From Gemmatimonadales bacterium (lineage in GTDB: Bacteria > Gemmatimonadota > Gemmatimonadetes > Gemmatimonadales > GWC2-71-9): 64,000 nucleotides of DNA. The DNA is taken from the NCBI GenBank assembly GCA_019637315.1, contig JAHBVU010000007.1:62001-126000 (forward strand). Reading direction: 5' to 3'. Positions 17,437 to 26,253 of this stretch are shown piece by piece. The notes beneath the pieces were generated by a model. That model searched no databases and was not told the DNA's origin. It saw only the letters and a program-made list of their open reading frames with translations. How positions within the stretch are numbered: the first letter of the stretch is position 1; the number at the start of each line of letters is the position of its first letter. A program made the position numbers and the translations under genes.

Positions 17437-18621
17437 CTATCGCTTGACTCCCAGCACGTCGATCGCGACGGCTACGAAGAGGCGCAGCGACTGGTCGAGG
17501 CTGCTCTCGTCGATGTCGAACCTGGGATGATGATGGGGCTCGACGATACCGCGCGACGGGTTCCCTGCGCCGGTGAAAAAGAAGGTTCCCGGCGCCTTCT
17601 CCATGAAGGCCGAGAAATCCTCGCCGCCCATGTTGGGCTTGAGGGTCACGACCCGATCGTCGCCGAACAGATCTCGCGCCAGCGCGGCAACCCGGCGCGT
17701 CACCTCGGGATCATTGACGACGGGCCGGTAGCCGTTCTGATAGGCGAACTCGTACCGCGCTCCGTGGGCTTCGGTAATGCCCTTCACGATCCGTTCCATG
17801 ACCTGCGGAATCTCGGCACGGAGCGCCTTGTCGAAGGTCCGGACCGTGCCGGCCAGCTTGGCTTCTTCGGGAATCACGTTGTGAATGGTGCCGGCGTTGA
17901 ACTGCGTGACGCTCACCACGGCCGGCTCGATCGGATCGACGACCCGTGAGACAACCGTCTGGAGCGCCATTACGACCTGCGCACCAATCATGACCGGGTC
18001 GACCGACTTGTTGGGCTGCGCAGCATGACCTCCCTTGCCGCGCACTGTGATCCAGAACGTGTCAGGAGCGGCCATCATGGGGCCTTCGCGAAACGCGACC
18101 TGCCCCTCCTCGAGCAGCGACCAGACGTGCTGGCCGACGACGAGGTCGACACCATCCATGACCCCGGCATCGACCATGGCCTGGGCCCCGCCTGGCAGCA
18201 CCTCCTCGGCATGCTGGAAGATGAAGCGGAGTTCACCGGAGAGTTCGTCGCGCCGCTCGAGCAAGATCTTGGCGACGCCAAGCAGGACGGCGGTGTGTCC
18301 GTCGTGTCCGCAGGCGTGCATGACGCCGGGGACCGTCGACACGAACTCGTGGTCATTCTCCTCGTGGATCGGCAGGGCGTCCATGTCGGCCCGAAACGCC
18401 AGGGTCGGCCCCGGGCGCCCGGTCACCAGGCGCGCGAGCACGCTCGTTTCCGTCGGACGGGTCACGGTCAGGTTGCCAAATCCGACCAGCGTGTCGTGAA
18501 CGAACCGGGCCGTTTCGTGTTCCTGGAAGGAAAGTTCAGGATGCTGGTGGAGATGGCGCCGCCAGGCCACGACCTGGTCGCGCAATGCGTCAGCGACGGA
18601 AGCAAGAGTCGAGTTGGTCAT
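17437..18621 (-). CDS. M20-family amidohydrolase (hippurate/IAA-amino acid hydrolase type)
   Basis: The ATG at 18621 is used (394 residues); upstream sequence in frame lacks domain character. The di-metal site is visible: Asp in RADMDALP, Cys104 and His106 in HACGHDGH, Glu139/Glu140 in QHAEE, a His in GQHVWS and a late His in EPHHHPRFD. The dimerisation lid begins near FWITVRGKGGHAAQP. Members cleave N-acyl amino acids or related amides in the cytoplasm; the exact acyl group is unknown. No signal peptide is seen. Confidence 0.9.
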   Translation of the reverse strand: MTNSTLASVADALRDQVVAWRRHLHQHPELSFQEHETARFVHDTLVGFGNLTVTRPTETSVLARLVTGRPGPTLAFRADMDALPIHEENDHEFVSTVPGVMHACGHDGHTAVLLGVAKILLERRDELSGELRFIFQHAEEVLPGGAQAMVDAGVMDGVDLVVGQHVWSLLEEGQVAFREGPMMAAPDTFWITVRGKGGHAAQPNKSVDPVMIGAQVVMALQTVVSRVVDPIEPAVVSVTQFNAGTIHNVIPEEAKLAGTVRTFDKALRAEIPQVMERIVKGITEAHGARYEFAYQNGYRPVVNDPEVTRRVAALARDLFGDDRVVTLKPNMGGEDFSAFMEKAPGTFFFTGAGNPSRGIVEPHHHPRFDIDESSLDQSLRLFVAVAIDVLGVKR

Positions 18622-18763
18622 CAGAAAATCCGGACAGGATGGAAGAAGGTCGAAGGGTAGCGCGGCCAGATGTCCGGCGCCAGCGGCGCGGTGGTTTATC
18701 TTGTTCGAGGTGCGGCGAACTCGCGTCGCTTCGAGGGTCACCCATCAACCCAAGAGCCGTCTC

Positions 18764-19231
18764 ATGCGAATTCCAACGATTGCTATTGCGGCCGCCATGC
18801 TCGCCGCTGCCTGCGCCAAGGAGGGCGCGACCCCCATGACCGCTGCCATCGACTCGACCACGTTTGCCCCGGCCTTGCAGGTCGACTTGAGTCAAGCCAC
18901 CAAGACAGGGTCGGGCCTGTACTACCGTGATCTCGTGGTCGGCAGTGGTCCTGAGGTCGAGGCAGGCCAGACCGTTGCAGTCCACTACGCTGGCTTCCTG
19001 ACCGACGGAACGTCATTCGACGCCAACCAACCCGGCAAAGAGCCGTTCACGTTTCAGCCGGGGACCGGTCAGGTCATTGCCGGCTGGGACGAGGGAGTGG
19101 TCGGGATGCGGGTCGGTGGCAAGCGCCAGCTGATCCTGCCCCCGGACCTGGGCTACGGGGCCCGCGGGATCGGACCGATTCCGGGAAACGCGATTCTCGT
19201 CTTTACCGTTGACGTGGTCGCGATTCGCTGA
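18764..19231 (+). CDS. FKBP-type peptidyl-prolyl isomerase lipoprotein
   Basis: The start at ATG 18764 gives a lipoprotein signal with Cys17 (AAACAKEG); 155 residues. The FKBP core is complete: VAVHYAGFLTDGTSFDA, GQVIAGWDEGVVGM, GGKRQLILPPDLGYGARG and VFTVDVV. It should speed proline isomerisation during folding of exported proteins in the periplasm. It is alone on the plus strand, divergent from the M20 hydrolase and convergent with the HExxH lipoprotein. Confidence 0.93.
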   Translation: MRIPTIAIAAAMLAAACAKEGATPMTAAIDSTTFAPALQVDLSQATKTGSGLYYRDLVVGSGPEVEAGQTVAVHYAGFLTDGTSFDANQPGKEPFTFQPGTGQVIAGWDEGVVGMRVGGKRQLILPPDLGYGARGIGPIPGNAILVFTVDVVAIR

Positions 19232-19240
19232 CCGGCACGC

Positions 19241-20497
19241 TCAGGGCAGCGTGGCGCGCGCCGACGGAATCGAGTCCCAGCGGCTCCAGCCCGTCGGCGC
19301 ACGCACGATCCGGACACCGGGGCGGCCATCCAGTTCCAGGCGGGTCACTTCGGTTCGGTATCCGTAGCGAGCTCGCTCCGCAAAACGATCGCCGGTCAGG
19401 GTGGCGAATCGTCGGGCCGAGGTCGAGTCGTCCCAGACGCTGTAGAGCACCAGGGCCGGACCGGCGGCCGAACGATAGACACGGAACCGGTCTCCGCCCC
19501 AGCCCATCGGCAGATGGTCGAGCACTTCTCCCCCGCCCCGCAACTCGGCCGCCCAGATCTGCAGTTCGAGCTCGCCCATCGTATCCTCGTGCATCACGCC
19601 GCCAGGTGCAGTCGGGCTTGCTGCGGAGTCGGCGAACGCTACGGTCACGGGCTGATCACGGTTGAGGTATTTGATCGGATGGAGCACTTGCTCGGTCGAC
19701 TGCGGCAGTTGCTCGAGCGTCGGCAGCGATCCCTTGCCCGGCTGGCCGCTCCACCAACGCATGAACTCCGCGCCACCAAGGTACGGAAAGATCAGTCCTT
19801 CGCGAAGGACCAGCGGCGCGGCGCGAAAGACAGGCATGCTCGACTGCGAGGCCCGGACCTGCTCCCGGTACTGCTGCCAGAATCCGGGATTCGCGAGCAG
19901 CCCGTCGACGCCACCGGCGGCATCGGCCTGACCCGCGAGCATCACGCCGAGCATGGCCAGCGTGGCGTGGCCTTCGAGCACCGCCTGCACTGCCGCGAGA
20001 CGATCTGAGTTGGCCGAGTGCTTGAGCAGGCGGTCGAGAGGGAGTTGCTCGTGTTGCAACGCGTGCACGAGCTCGTGTGCCAGCACGAGCCGCAGCTGAT
20101 CGGATTTGGCTCCCTCGACCGCATACAGCGTGGTGGAATCCGGATCGTAGTAGCCGGCGACCTGCTCTGCGTACAACGGCAGCAGCGCATCGCGAATCCG
20201 GAGTGTGTCAGGAATCAATTCGAGCAGTCGGTAAGCAGCCTCGATGCCCTCAGTCCTCGATTCAGGCATTTCCTGGTCCAGTTTGGCCAGGAGAAACGTC
20301 TGAACCTCGGCTTTGGTGCGAATGGCGAACTTGGGTTGACTCGTGAAGGAGAAGCCGACGGCCTTCTCGACATGGGGTACCAGACTGTCGACGAGGGCAG
20401 CAAGAGCATCCGTATCGAGGGCGGCATCGGCGGCGCGGCCCCGGCACCCGCCAAGGGTCAGGAGCGCCAGCAGGCACAACAGGAGATATCGACGCAT
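19241..20497 (-). CDS. Putative zinc metallopeptidase lipoprotein (HExxH)
   Basis: The 418-residue protein has a clear lipobox LGGC (Cys18). A gluzincin-like site, HELVHALQHE (His141, Glu142, His145), is followed by EGHAT with a likely third ligand Glu175. The AGYYDPDSTTLYA element just before the helix is common in uncharacterised bacterial HExxH proteins. The C-terminal third has the look of a substrate-binding region (VLDHLPMGWGGDR). Its ATG overlaps the prepilin peptidase stop by one base (TGATG), so it is translationally linked to it. I do not recognise a named family, and proteolysis is inferred from the motif alone. Confidence 0.75.
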   Translation of the reverse strand: MRRYLLLCLLALLTLGGCRGRAADAALDTDALAALVDSLVPHVEKAVGFSFTSQPKFAIRTKAEVQTFLLAKLDQEMPESRTEGIEAAYRLLELIPDTLRIRDALLPLYAEQVAGYYDPDSTTLYAVEGAKSDQLRLVLAHELVHALQHEQLPLDRLLKHSANSDRLAAVQAVLEGHATLAMLGVMLAGQADAAGGVDGLLANPGFWQQYREQVRASQSSMPVFRAAPLVLREGLIFPYLGGAEFMRWWSGQPGKGSLPTLEQLPQSTEQVLHPIKYLNRDQPVTVAFADSAASPTAPGGVMHEDTMGELELQIWAAELRGGGEVLDHLPMGWGGDRFRVYRSAAGPALVLYSVWDDSTSARRFATLTGDRFAERARYGYRTEVTRLELDGRPGVRIVRAPTGWSRWDSIPSARATLP

Positions 20498-21270
20498 CAG
20501 ACCACTCCGATGAAACCCTTGTACCAGTCGATCACCGCGGGACCGACCAGGTAGGTAACCGCCGCCCCGAGCGCCAGAAAGACGCCGAAGGGCACCAGCT
20601 TCTTTTTGCCCATCAGCGCAGGCGGCAGAAAAATCAAAATCCCGACCAGTGCGCCCATGAAGATGGTGAGCAACACGCCCTGCCAGCCGAGGAACGCACC
20701 GACCATTGCCATCATCTTGATGTCGCCGCCGCCCATGGCTTCCTGCCTGAAGAGCCAGGTTCCGGCGATTCCGACCGCCCAGAGTAAGCCAAACCCGACT
20801 GCGGCCCCCAGCACTGCCGTCAACAGCGCCCCAACGCCACCGGTCGCTGCAAAGACGAGCCCGACAACGAGACCGCCCCAGGTGAACTCGTCGGGTATGA
20901 TGTATTCTCGCGCATCAGTGGTCGCGATGCCGAGCAGAATGGTGAGGAAGATGGCGCCTTCCAGCGCATCGAGCGAGAGTCCGTGTCGCCAACCCATCCA
21001 GGCCCAGATCAGCGCGGTGGTCAGCTCGATGAGCGGATAGAGCGGCGCGATCGGCTCGGCACAGCTGCGACATTTACCGCGCAACCAGAGCCAGGCCAGG
21101 ACCGGCACGTTGTCGTACCAGGCCAGCTGATTGCCGCAACGCGGGCAGCGGGATCGAGGCCGGACCACCGACTGCTCGGCGGGCCAGCGCACGATACAGA
21201 CGTTGAGAAAGCTGCCGACCAGGGCCCCGAACAGGCCCGCAATCAGCGCCGCGATTCCGCTATCGGTCAC
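20497..21270 (-). CDS. pilD: Type IV prepilin peptidase/N-methyltransferase
   Basis: The start is GTG 21270, with GGAG upstream, giving 257 residues; longer readings overlap the methyltransferase gene and lack sense. The N-terminal hydrophobic helix and FLNVCIVRWP are typical. The zinc-binding pair CPRC (42-45) and CRSC (67-70) defines the methylase domain. The two catalytic aspartates are Asp119 (TTDAREYIIPDE) and Asp183 (GGGDIKM). Several membrane helices follow. The enzyme cleaves and methylates type IV pilins or type II secretion pseudopilins. None of those substrates lies in this window. Confidence 0.93.
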   Translation of the reverse strand: MTDSGIAALIAGLFGALVGSFLNVCIVRWPAEQSVVRPRSRCPRCGNQLAWYDNVPVLAWLWLRGKCRSCAEPIAPLYPLIELTTALIWAWMGWRHGLSLDALEGAIFLTILLGIATTDAREYIIPDEFTWGGLVVGLVFAATGGVGALLTAVLGAAVGFGLLWAVGIAGTWLFRQEAMGGGDIKMMAMVGAFLGWQGVLLTIFMGALVGILIFLPPALMGKKKLVPFGVFLALGAAVTYLVGPAVIDWYKGFIGVV

Positions 21271-22039
21271 GGGTTGCTCCGTAAAGAAAGATCCCCGCAG
21301 CGACGGCGACGTTGAGCGACTCGACGCCCGGGTCGAGGGGAATGGCAAGCCGAAGGCGGGCTTCCTGTGCCAGTCTCGAACGAAGCCCGGCCCCTTCGTT
21401 GCCGAGGATGAAGGCGACCCGGTCCGGCAGGGTAACCCGGTCGAACGACACGCCGTCTGTGGCGGTGGCGGCAATCGTCACCTCATGCTCCGCCAGCCAC
21501 GCTCGGGCCGAATCCTCGTCGACCGTCACGATCGGAAGTCGAAAGCCCGCCCCCATCGAGGCCCGGAGTGTCTTGGGATTGGTCCATTCCGCGGTGCCGG
21601 GCAACGCGATCACCGCGGTGGCGCCGAAAGCGAGCGCGGTCCGGGTGATCGTGCCGACGTTTCCGGGATCCTGGAGGCCGTCGAGGACGACCAGCACCGC
21701 CCGCGCACCTACCGCGAGCCGCTCGAGCGTCCAGGCGGGAGGCGTCACCACCGCGAGCACGCCCTGCGGGTGATCCGTCGCCGCGAGGTCGGCGAGCGTT
21801 GCATCAGTCACTTCGGTGACACCGACGGGCGCCGTTAGCAATGCCCGTTTGAGGGCGCGCCCTCGTTCGGTACTTTCCAGCGCGGGGCTGGTCACGATGG
21901 CGCGACACGGGACCTGCGCCGCCAGCACCTCTTCGACGAGGCGGACACCTTCGGCAATCGCCAGACGCCGACGTTCCCGCCCCCGTCGCCGGTGGAGATC
22001 CCGAATCATGGTTTGGAGCGCGAGTCCCATGCTTCCCAT
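21260..22039 (-). CDS. SpoU-family RNA 2'-O-methyltransferase (RlmB/TrmH-like)
   Basis: The 259-residue protein has an N-terminal substrate-binding part (RRRGRERRRLAIAEGVRLVEE) and a C-terminal SPOUT knot with the three motifs LDGLQDPGNVGTITRTA, FILGNEGAGL and IPLDPGVESLNVAVAAG. It probably methylates a ribose in 23S rRNA or tRNA. Candidate starts are 22039, 22030 and 22009; none has a clear ribosome site. The first two overlap the divergent thiD start. The stop overlaps the prepilin peptidase start by 11 nt. Confidence 0.9.
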   Translation of the reverse strand: MGSMGLALQTMIRDLHRRRGRERRRLAIAEGVRLVEEVLAAQVPCRAIVTSPALESTERGRALKRALLTAPVGVTEVTDATLADLAATDHPQGVLAVVTPPAWTLERLAVGARAVLVVLDGLQDPGNVGTITRTALAFGATAVIALPGTAEWTNPKTLRASMGAGFRLPIVTVDEDSARAWLAEHEVTIAATATDGVSFDRVTLPDRVAFILGNEGAGLRSRLAQEARLRLAIPLDPGVESLNVAVAAGIFLYGATRDR

Positions 22040-22871
22040 AGCGCTGACGATTGCAGGGTCGGATTCAGGCGGAGGTGCCGGAATCCAGGCCGACCTGAAG
22101 ACGTTCCATCAGTACGGCGTCTACGGCACGACGGCTATCGTCGCGCTCACTGCGCAGAACACGCGGGGCGTCACCGCCGTTCATCCGGTGCCGGCCGAGA
22201 TGGTCGACGCGCAGCTGCTCGCATTGGCCGACGACCTTCCGCCCGATGCGGTCAAGACGGGGATGCTCGCCACGGCGCCCTTGGTCCGTCAAGTGGCCGG
22301 GGCCCTCGAACGCTTCGGATGGCGCCGCTACGTCCTCGACCCCGTCATGGTCGCCAGCTCTGGCGATCGCCTGCTCGACCGCGACGCTGAGGCTGAGATC
22401 CTAGCGAGATTGGTGCCGCGGGCGCTCCTGGTGACTCCCAATCTCGACGAGGCGACCATTCTCGCGGGCCAGCCGGTGACGGACCCGGCCTCCATGATTG
22501 CCGCCGGGCGCGTCCTGCTGGCCCACGGAGCCGGGGCCGTGCTGATCAAAGGGGGTCACCTGCCGGGCGACACGCTGGTGGACGTCCTGGTTGCCGAGGC
22601 AGGGATCTTTCAGTTCGAGCACCCGAAACTGGCCACGACCTCGACCCACGGCACGGGCTGCACACTCTCGGCGGCACTGACAGCTGGTCTGGCTCGCTGG
22701 GGCTTCGGTCGCGCGGCGCCGGCGGCACCCGAGTTTTCCGAGCTGGTGGCGATCGTGCAAGACGCCCTGGACTTCCTGCAACGCGCCATCGCGGCAGCGC
22801 CGTCCCTCGGCAGCGGGCACGGCCCGGTCGACCACTGGACCGTGCCCGGTTCCCTCGGGCGGCCTCGCTGA
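22029..22871 (+). CDS. thiD: Hydroxymethylpyrimidine/phosphomethylpyrimidine kinase
   Basis: The ATG at 22029 begins directly with LPIALTIAGSDSGGGAGIQ, the ThiD signature; 280 residues. ThiD phosphorylates HMP and HMP-P in thiamine biosynthesis. Further marks are ALTAQNTRGV, VKTGMLA, DPVMVASSGDRLL, TPNLDEA and the phosphate-binding HGTGCTLSAA with its catalytic Cys region. No other thiamine gene and no TPP riboswitch is visible here. It may instead serve HMP salvage. Confidence 0.93.
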   Translation: MLPIALTIAGSDSGGGAGIQADLKTFHQYGVYGTTAIVALTAQNTRGVTAVHPVPAEMVDAQLLALADDLPPDAVKTGMLATAPLVRQVAGALERFGWRRYVLDPVMVASSGDRLLDRDAEAEILARLVPRALLVTPNLDEATILAGQPVTDPASMIAAGRVLLAHGAGAVLIKGGHLPGDTLVDVLVAEAGIFQFEHPKLATTSTHGTGCTLSAALTAGLARWGFGRAAPAAPEFSELVAIVQDALDFLQRAIAAAPSLGSGHGPVDHWTVPGSLGRPR

Positions 22872-22887
22872 TCCACCCGTTCGGCTG

Positions 22888-23778
22888 CTACTTCAGCGGC
22901 ACCGCCACCGGCTCGGGTTCCTTGCGCATCGCCGCCCGCAACATCGTCACCGCTGCGTAGAGCACGACGACCATCACGAGCCACCTGAGGGCAACCAGCG
23001 GCAGCGATTTGACGATGAACGCCGCCAGCAAGACGGCCGGGAGACCGCCGATGGTGAGACCCAAGGCGGCCCGAAGGTCATACCGACCCGCCCGGATGAA
23101 GCGCATCCCGGCAATCGGCATCAGGAAGGCGCACGAGCCCATCATGATCGGAAAGGCCGCGATCGGGTTCATCCCGAGCAGGCTGATCATGATCAGGCAG
23201 GGTGCAAACAGGCCAATGCCGAGCGTCATGAGCGCACCAAGCAAGAAGTTGCCGGCGATCCCGATACCGAGCAGCGTACCGCGCAAGGCCAGCTCGTTAC
23301 CGCCTTCCGGGCCCAGGTTCATGTTGCGCATGAAGAACAGCAGCGCGGCCGCGAGCAGCGCCGTACCCATACCCCACTGGATCCGGCGTCTCGGCCACTG
23401 CGCGACGAAGCCGGCTCCAACCCACGACCCCAGGACAGCCGCGATGATCAGCACCAGCAGCGTGACGAACTCGACCTCGACGATCTGGATGTAGATCAGC
23501 GCCTGCGTGATGGCCGCCATGCTGTGGCCGACGTTGAGGGTGCCCGGAATCTTTTCGTCCGGCACCGACCGGGAGAACTTGAACCATGCGGTGGTTGGGG
23601 CAAAGGACCCGATACCGAGGGTATCGAAGAACGCCGTCACCATGCCGATCAATACTTGCTTCGCAGCCGGGAGTGTGACTTTGCCATGGGTCCGCTTGAC
23701 TGCGGTGATCCAGTACGCGACGAATCCGATGGTAACCAGGATGAGCAGCAGCAACAGCACGTTCTTCGGGTCGGCCAT
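22888..23778 (-). CDS. Sulfite exporter TauE/SafE family membrane protein
   Basis: From ATG 23778 the protein has 296 residues with about eight hydrophobic segments. GMVTAFFDTLGIGSFAPTTA near residue 40 matches the conserved N-terminal repeat of TauE/SafE (DUF81), and the second repeat appears around ALMTLGIGLFAPCLIM. The family is thought to move sulfonates, sulfite or other organic anions across the inner membrane. It may be the last gene of the minus-strand series that begins at the 5'-nucleotidase, 38 nt after the dehydrogenase. Confidence 0.85.
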   Translation of the reverse strand: MADPKNVLLLLLILVTIGFVAYWITAVKRTHGKVTLPAAKQVLIGMVTAFFDTLGIGSFAPTTAWFKFSRSVPDEKIPGTLNVGHSMAAITQALIYIQIVEVEFVTLLVLIIAAVLGSWVGAGFVAQWPRRRIQWGMGTALLAAALLFFMRNMNLGPEGGNELALRGTLLGIGIAGNFLLGALMTLGIGLFAPCLIMISLLGMNPIAAFPIMMGSCAFLMPIAGMRFIRAGRYDLRAALGLTIGGLPAVLLAAFIVKSLPLVALRWLVMVVVLYAAVTMLRAAMRKEPEPVAVPLK

Positions 23779-23816
23779 CGGCTCACTACCTCGGGAATGT
23801 GGAAGGGGAACTGCCC

Positions 23817-24884
23817 TCAATGAAACGCGGCAATCAGGGCACGAGTGACCTCGGCAGTGCTCGCGGTGCCGCCAAGATCTGGAGTACGGACCTTGCCCGT
23901 CTCGAGCACCCGATCGACTGCCTGGCGGATGACGCGCGCGGCGGCGAGCTGCTCGAGGTGGTCGAGCATCATGGCAGCTGCCAGGACCGTCGCGATCGGA
24001 TTTGCGACGCCCAGCCCCGCAATGTCCGGAGCCGAACCATGCACCGGCTCGAACATGCTCGGTCCGGTGCGGCTGGGGTCGAGATTGGCGCTGGGCGCCA
24101 GGCCCAGTCCGCCGACGACCGCAGCCGCCAGGTCCGAAAGGATATCGCCGAACAGATTACTCGCCACGATGACATCGAACTGATCGGGGCGACGAACCAG
24201 ATCCATCGCGGCGGCGTCGACCAGCAGTGACTCGGTTGTCACATCCGGGTACTGCGCTGCCGTCTCGCGGAACACCTCGTCCCACAGCACCATGCCGTGG
24301 GCCTGCGCGTTCGACTTGGTGATCGAGGTCAGCTTGCCACGCCGACCCCGCGCCGCCACGAACGCCGCCCGGATGATGCGGGCGGTACCCCGCCGGGTAA
24401 AGACGTTACCCTGCACCGCGACCTCGGCGTCGGTGCCTCGATGCACTCGTCCGCCGACATCGGCGTACTCGCCTTCGGTGTTTTCCCGATAAACGACCAA
24501 GTCGACCGAACCGGGGCCGAGCCTGCGGAGCGGCGACTCGACTCCCGGATGCAGCACCACGGGACGAACGCAGAGAAACTGGTCGAAGCGGCGGCGAATC
24601 GGAAGCAGCAAGCCATGCAGCGTGACGTGATCCGGAACCCGGGGGTCGCCCACCGCACCGAGCAGGATCGCGTCGGCGGCGGCCAACTCGGCGAGGCCAT
24701 CCGCCGGCATCATGACGCCGTGGGCCAGCCAGTAGTCGGAACCCCAGGGCAGCCGGCGCCAGCGGCAGCGACCGGCGCCTAACGCCGCATCGACGACCTC
24801 GACCGCGGAGGCGACGACCTCAGCTCCGATGCCGTCGCCGGGAATGACGGCAACCTCGAATGGCTCAGAGCGTGCGGGCGACAT
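23817..24884 (-). CDS. Tartrate/D-malate-type dehydrogenase (isocitrate/isopropylmalate DH family)
   Basis: The start at 24884 lies inside the end of the aminotransferase gene (20-nt overlap); 355 residues. VAVIPGDGIGAEV opens the NAD-dependent beta-decarboxylating family. GSDYWLAHG, MMPADG, GAVGDPRVPDHVTLHGLLL and RFDQFLCVRPV match the tartrate/D-malate branch better than leuB. The catalytic and metal parts are YRENTEGEY, TKSNAQAHG, DAAAMDLV and SNLFGDILSDLAA. The natural substrate (tartrate, D-malate or 3-isopropylmalate) needs assay. Confidence 0.85.
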   Translation of the reverse strand: MSPARSEPFEVAVIPGDGIGAEVVASAVEVVDAALGAGRCRWRRLPWGSDYWLAHGVMMPADGLAELAAADAILLGAVGDPRVPDHVTLHGLLLPIRRRFDQFLCVRPVVLHPGVESPLRRLGPGSVDLVVYRENTEGEYADVGGRVHRGTDAEVAVQGNVFTRRGTARIIRAAFVAARGRRGKLTSITKSNAQAHGMVLWDEVFRETAAQYPDVTTESLLVDAAAMDLVRRPDQFDVIVASNLFGDILSDLAAAVVGGLGLAPSANLDPSRTGPSMFEPVHGSAPDIAGLGVANPIATVLAAAMMLDHLEQLAAARVIRQAVDRVLETGKVRTPDLGGTASTAEVTRALIAAFH

Positions 24885-26235
24885 CACCGATGGCTTGGTC
24901 GACCACCTCGACGATCTCATCGGCTTGCTCCGCAGTCAGGATCAGCGGCGGTGAGAAGGTCAGGACATCGTTGATGTTCCGGAGGATCACGCCGAGTTCC
25001 TGCGCCCGCCGCTGCACCTTGCCGCCGACGGAACCGGCAGGTTTGAACGGTTCCTTCGACGCGCGCGACTTGACCAGTTCGACCCGCGCGAGCAGACCGA
25101 TACCGCGCACGTCGCCGACCATCTCGTGCGACCGGAGTCGCTCGAGGCCGTTCAACAGATGGCGACCGACGACCGCCGCGTTCTCGGGCAACTGCTCCCG
25201 TTCGACGATGGCCAGGTTCGCAAGAGCAGCGGCGGCGGCCGTGGCATGCCCGGTGTAGGTGTTGCCATGGCGCAGTTCTTTGCCGTCGCCGGGCGTACCC
25301 AGGAAGGCCTCGTAGACCTCATCGCGGCAGAGCGTTGCCCCCATCGGGATGTAGCCGCTGGTGATGCCCTTGGCAAAGCACATCAGATCAGGCTGCACTC
25401 CGTAGGTGCGGGACCCGAACCAGGTTCCGGTGCGCCCGAATCCGGTGATTACCTCATCGGCGATCAACAGCACGTCATACTCGGTGCAAATGGCTCGGCA
25501 CTTGGCGAGATAACTGGCCGGCGGGACCACCACGCCGCCCGCGCCCTGAACCGGCTCAGCCATGAACGCGGCCACAGTGTCCGGGCCTTCGAACTCGATC
25601 TGCTTTCGGAGAGCGTCCGCCGCAGCGACCGACACCTCCTCCTCGGTCAGGTCCGCACCGAAATCGTTGCGATAGCAGTTGGGGTCCGCAATGTGACTGA
25701 ACCCCGGCAGCAACGGCTCGAAGGCACGCCGATTGGCCGACACACCGGTGGCGGACAGCGCACCCATGGTGACGCCGTGGTAGGCATTCCGACGTGCGAT
25801 GAACTTGTACTTGCCACCCTTGCCGCGATTCTTCCAGTACTGCCGCGCGATCTTGATGGCGGTTTCGACCGCCTCTGATCCGCTGTCGGAATAGAAGACC
25901 TTGCCCATTCCCTCCGGCCCCGCCAGCCGAACCAGGCGATCGGCCAGTTCGATGGCGGGCTCGTTCGAGAACCCCTGGAAAAGGCTGAAGAAGGCGAACT
26001 TCTGCATCTGGCGGTACGCGGCGTCGGCAATCTCGTTGCGCCCGAAACCGACGTTCATGAGCCAGAGGCTGGCGTGTGCATCGAGATACCGGCGCCCACC
26101 CACGTCGTAGAGGTAGACGCCCTCACCGCGATCGAAGATGAGCGGCCCCTGATCGAGCACCGTCTGCATCTGCATGAACGGGGTCCAGAGCGCACGCTGA
26201 TGCTTGGCCGCCAGGCCAGTCGATTCCGCCGTCAT
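24865..26235 (-). CDS. Class III PLP-dependent aminotransferase (omega-amino acid type)
   Basis: The protein has 456 residues, normal for fold-type I class III. The N-terminus (LWTPFMQMQTV, YLYDVGGRRYLDAHASLW) and SDSGSEAVETAIKIAR match omega-amino acid:pyruvate aminotransferases. PLP contacts are YHGVTMGALSATG, the Asp in IADEVITGFGRTG and the Schiff-base Lys in CFAKGITSGYIPMG. Likely donors are beta-alanine, GABA or similar amines. It lies 18 nt after the nucleoside phosphorylase gene and overlaps the dehydrogenase gene. Confidence 0.9.
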   Translation of the reverse strand: MTAESTGLAAKHQRALWTPFMQMQTVLDQGPLIFDRGEGVYLYDVGGRRYLDAHASLWLMNVGFGRNEIADAAYRQMQKFAFFSLFQGFSNEPAIELADRLVRLAGPEGMGKVFYSDSGSEAVETAIKIARQYWKNRGKGGKYKFIARRNAYHGVTMGALSATGVSANRRAFEPLLPGFSHIADPNCYRNDFGADLTEEEVSVAAADALRKQIEFEGPDTVAAFMAEPVQGAGGVVVPPASYLAKCRAICTEYDVLLIADEVITGFGRTGTWFGSRTYGVQPDLMCFAKGITSGYIPMGATLCRDEVYEAFLGTPGDGKELRHGNTYTGHATAAAAALANLAIVEREQLPENAAVVGRHLLNGLERLRSHEMVGDVRGIGLLARVELVKSRASKEPFKPAGSVGGKVQRRAQELGVILRNINDVLTFSPPLILTAEQADEIVEVVDQAIGDVARTL

Positions 26236-26253
26236 TCCCTGTCTCCGAAGTTG

